Shown here piece by piece: positions 63,880 through 64,000 of a stretch of 64,000 nucleotides of DNA. The DNA lies in the NCBI GenBank assembly GCA_947568835.1, contig OX387603.1, positions 12,610,651-12,674,650 on the forward strand, in the 5' to 3' direction. The position numbers and the translations under genes were made by a program. Source of the stretch: Protonemura montana. Its lineage: Eukaryota; Arthropoda; Insecta; Plecoptera; Nemouridae. The notes under the pieces were generated by a model. It had not been told where the DNA came from. It made no database searches and worked only from the letters and a program-made list of their open reading frames with translations. The number at the start of each line of letters is the position of its first letter. Position 1 is the stretch's first letter.

Positions 63880-64000
63880 AAATTAACTATAAACTGGATA
63901 AACCAGCTTTTCAAAATTATAAAAGGGGGCCCACCTATGCGGGTTGTGAGCTTTATAGGGCATTGCCGGCGGATCTTCAAATCAAAAAGGACAAGAAATT
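63880..64000 (+). mobile_element. Probable non-LTR retrotransposon ORF2 C-terminal fragment
   Basis: The plus frame reads YKRGPTYAGCELYRALPADL near 63918-63977, resembling the L-Y/W-N-x-LP-x-L motif at the end of retrotransposon ORF2 proteins. It is in the Src42A intron and cut by the window end. Upstream frames contain stops. Confidence 0.4.

Overview
The window is nuclear DNA of an animal, most likely an arthropod. Every recognisable gene is split by GT-AG introns, and the best-conserved proteins are Src42A, USP14, Rab23, BAG2 and ODAD2 (ARMC4/Gudu) orthologs. The Src exons resemble arthropod Src42A most closely, and a Methuselah-type receptor also fits an arthropod. The clade within arthropods cannot be fixed from the sequence; Src differs enough from the usual insect sequence that I would not assume a higher insect. 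All gene models come from reading splice sites and checking that exon phases join, with no alignments run.

Layout: (1) 1181-7517, minus: a complete seven-exon Methuselah-like GPCR. (2) about 9468-13539, plus: a small multi-pass membrane protein with an uncertain first exon. (3) 14750-17495, minus: an acidic, low-complexity protein with a C-terminal RING finger. (4) 18677-28437, plus: an eleven-exon armadillo-repeat gene orthologous to ARMC4/ODAD2/gudu, divergent from the RING gene. (5) 31065-32512, plus: BAG2. (6) 34360-44912, minus: Rab23, convergent with BAG2, with an 8.4 kb first intron. (7) 52207-56468, plus: USP14. (8) 57812 to beyond 63151, plus: Src42A, cut by the window after the start of the kinase domain.

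The genes do not form an operon-like system. They cover signalling (receptor, Src kinase, Rab23), protein quality control (BAG2, USP14, RING protein) and cilia (ODAD2, and Rab23 through Hedgehog/ciliary traffic).

Introns and intergenic DNA hold decayed mobile elements: a 5S rRNA-headed SINE family with at least five copies, two related tRNA-headed SINE copies, two further tRNA-like heads, and 3' ends of several non-LTR retrotransposons, several ending in simple-repeat tails. I saw no complete transposon, no bacterial-type system and no convincing novel multi-gene system. The best leads are the 5S-SINE family, the RING protein, the small membrane protein, a distal Rab23 exon that supplies the prenylation motif, and two orphan coding-like segments near 50.8-51.4 kb.
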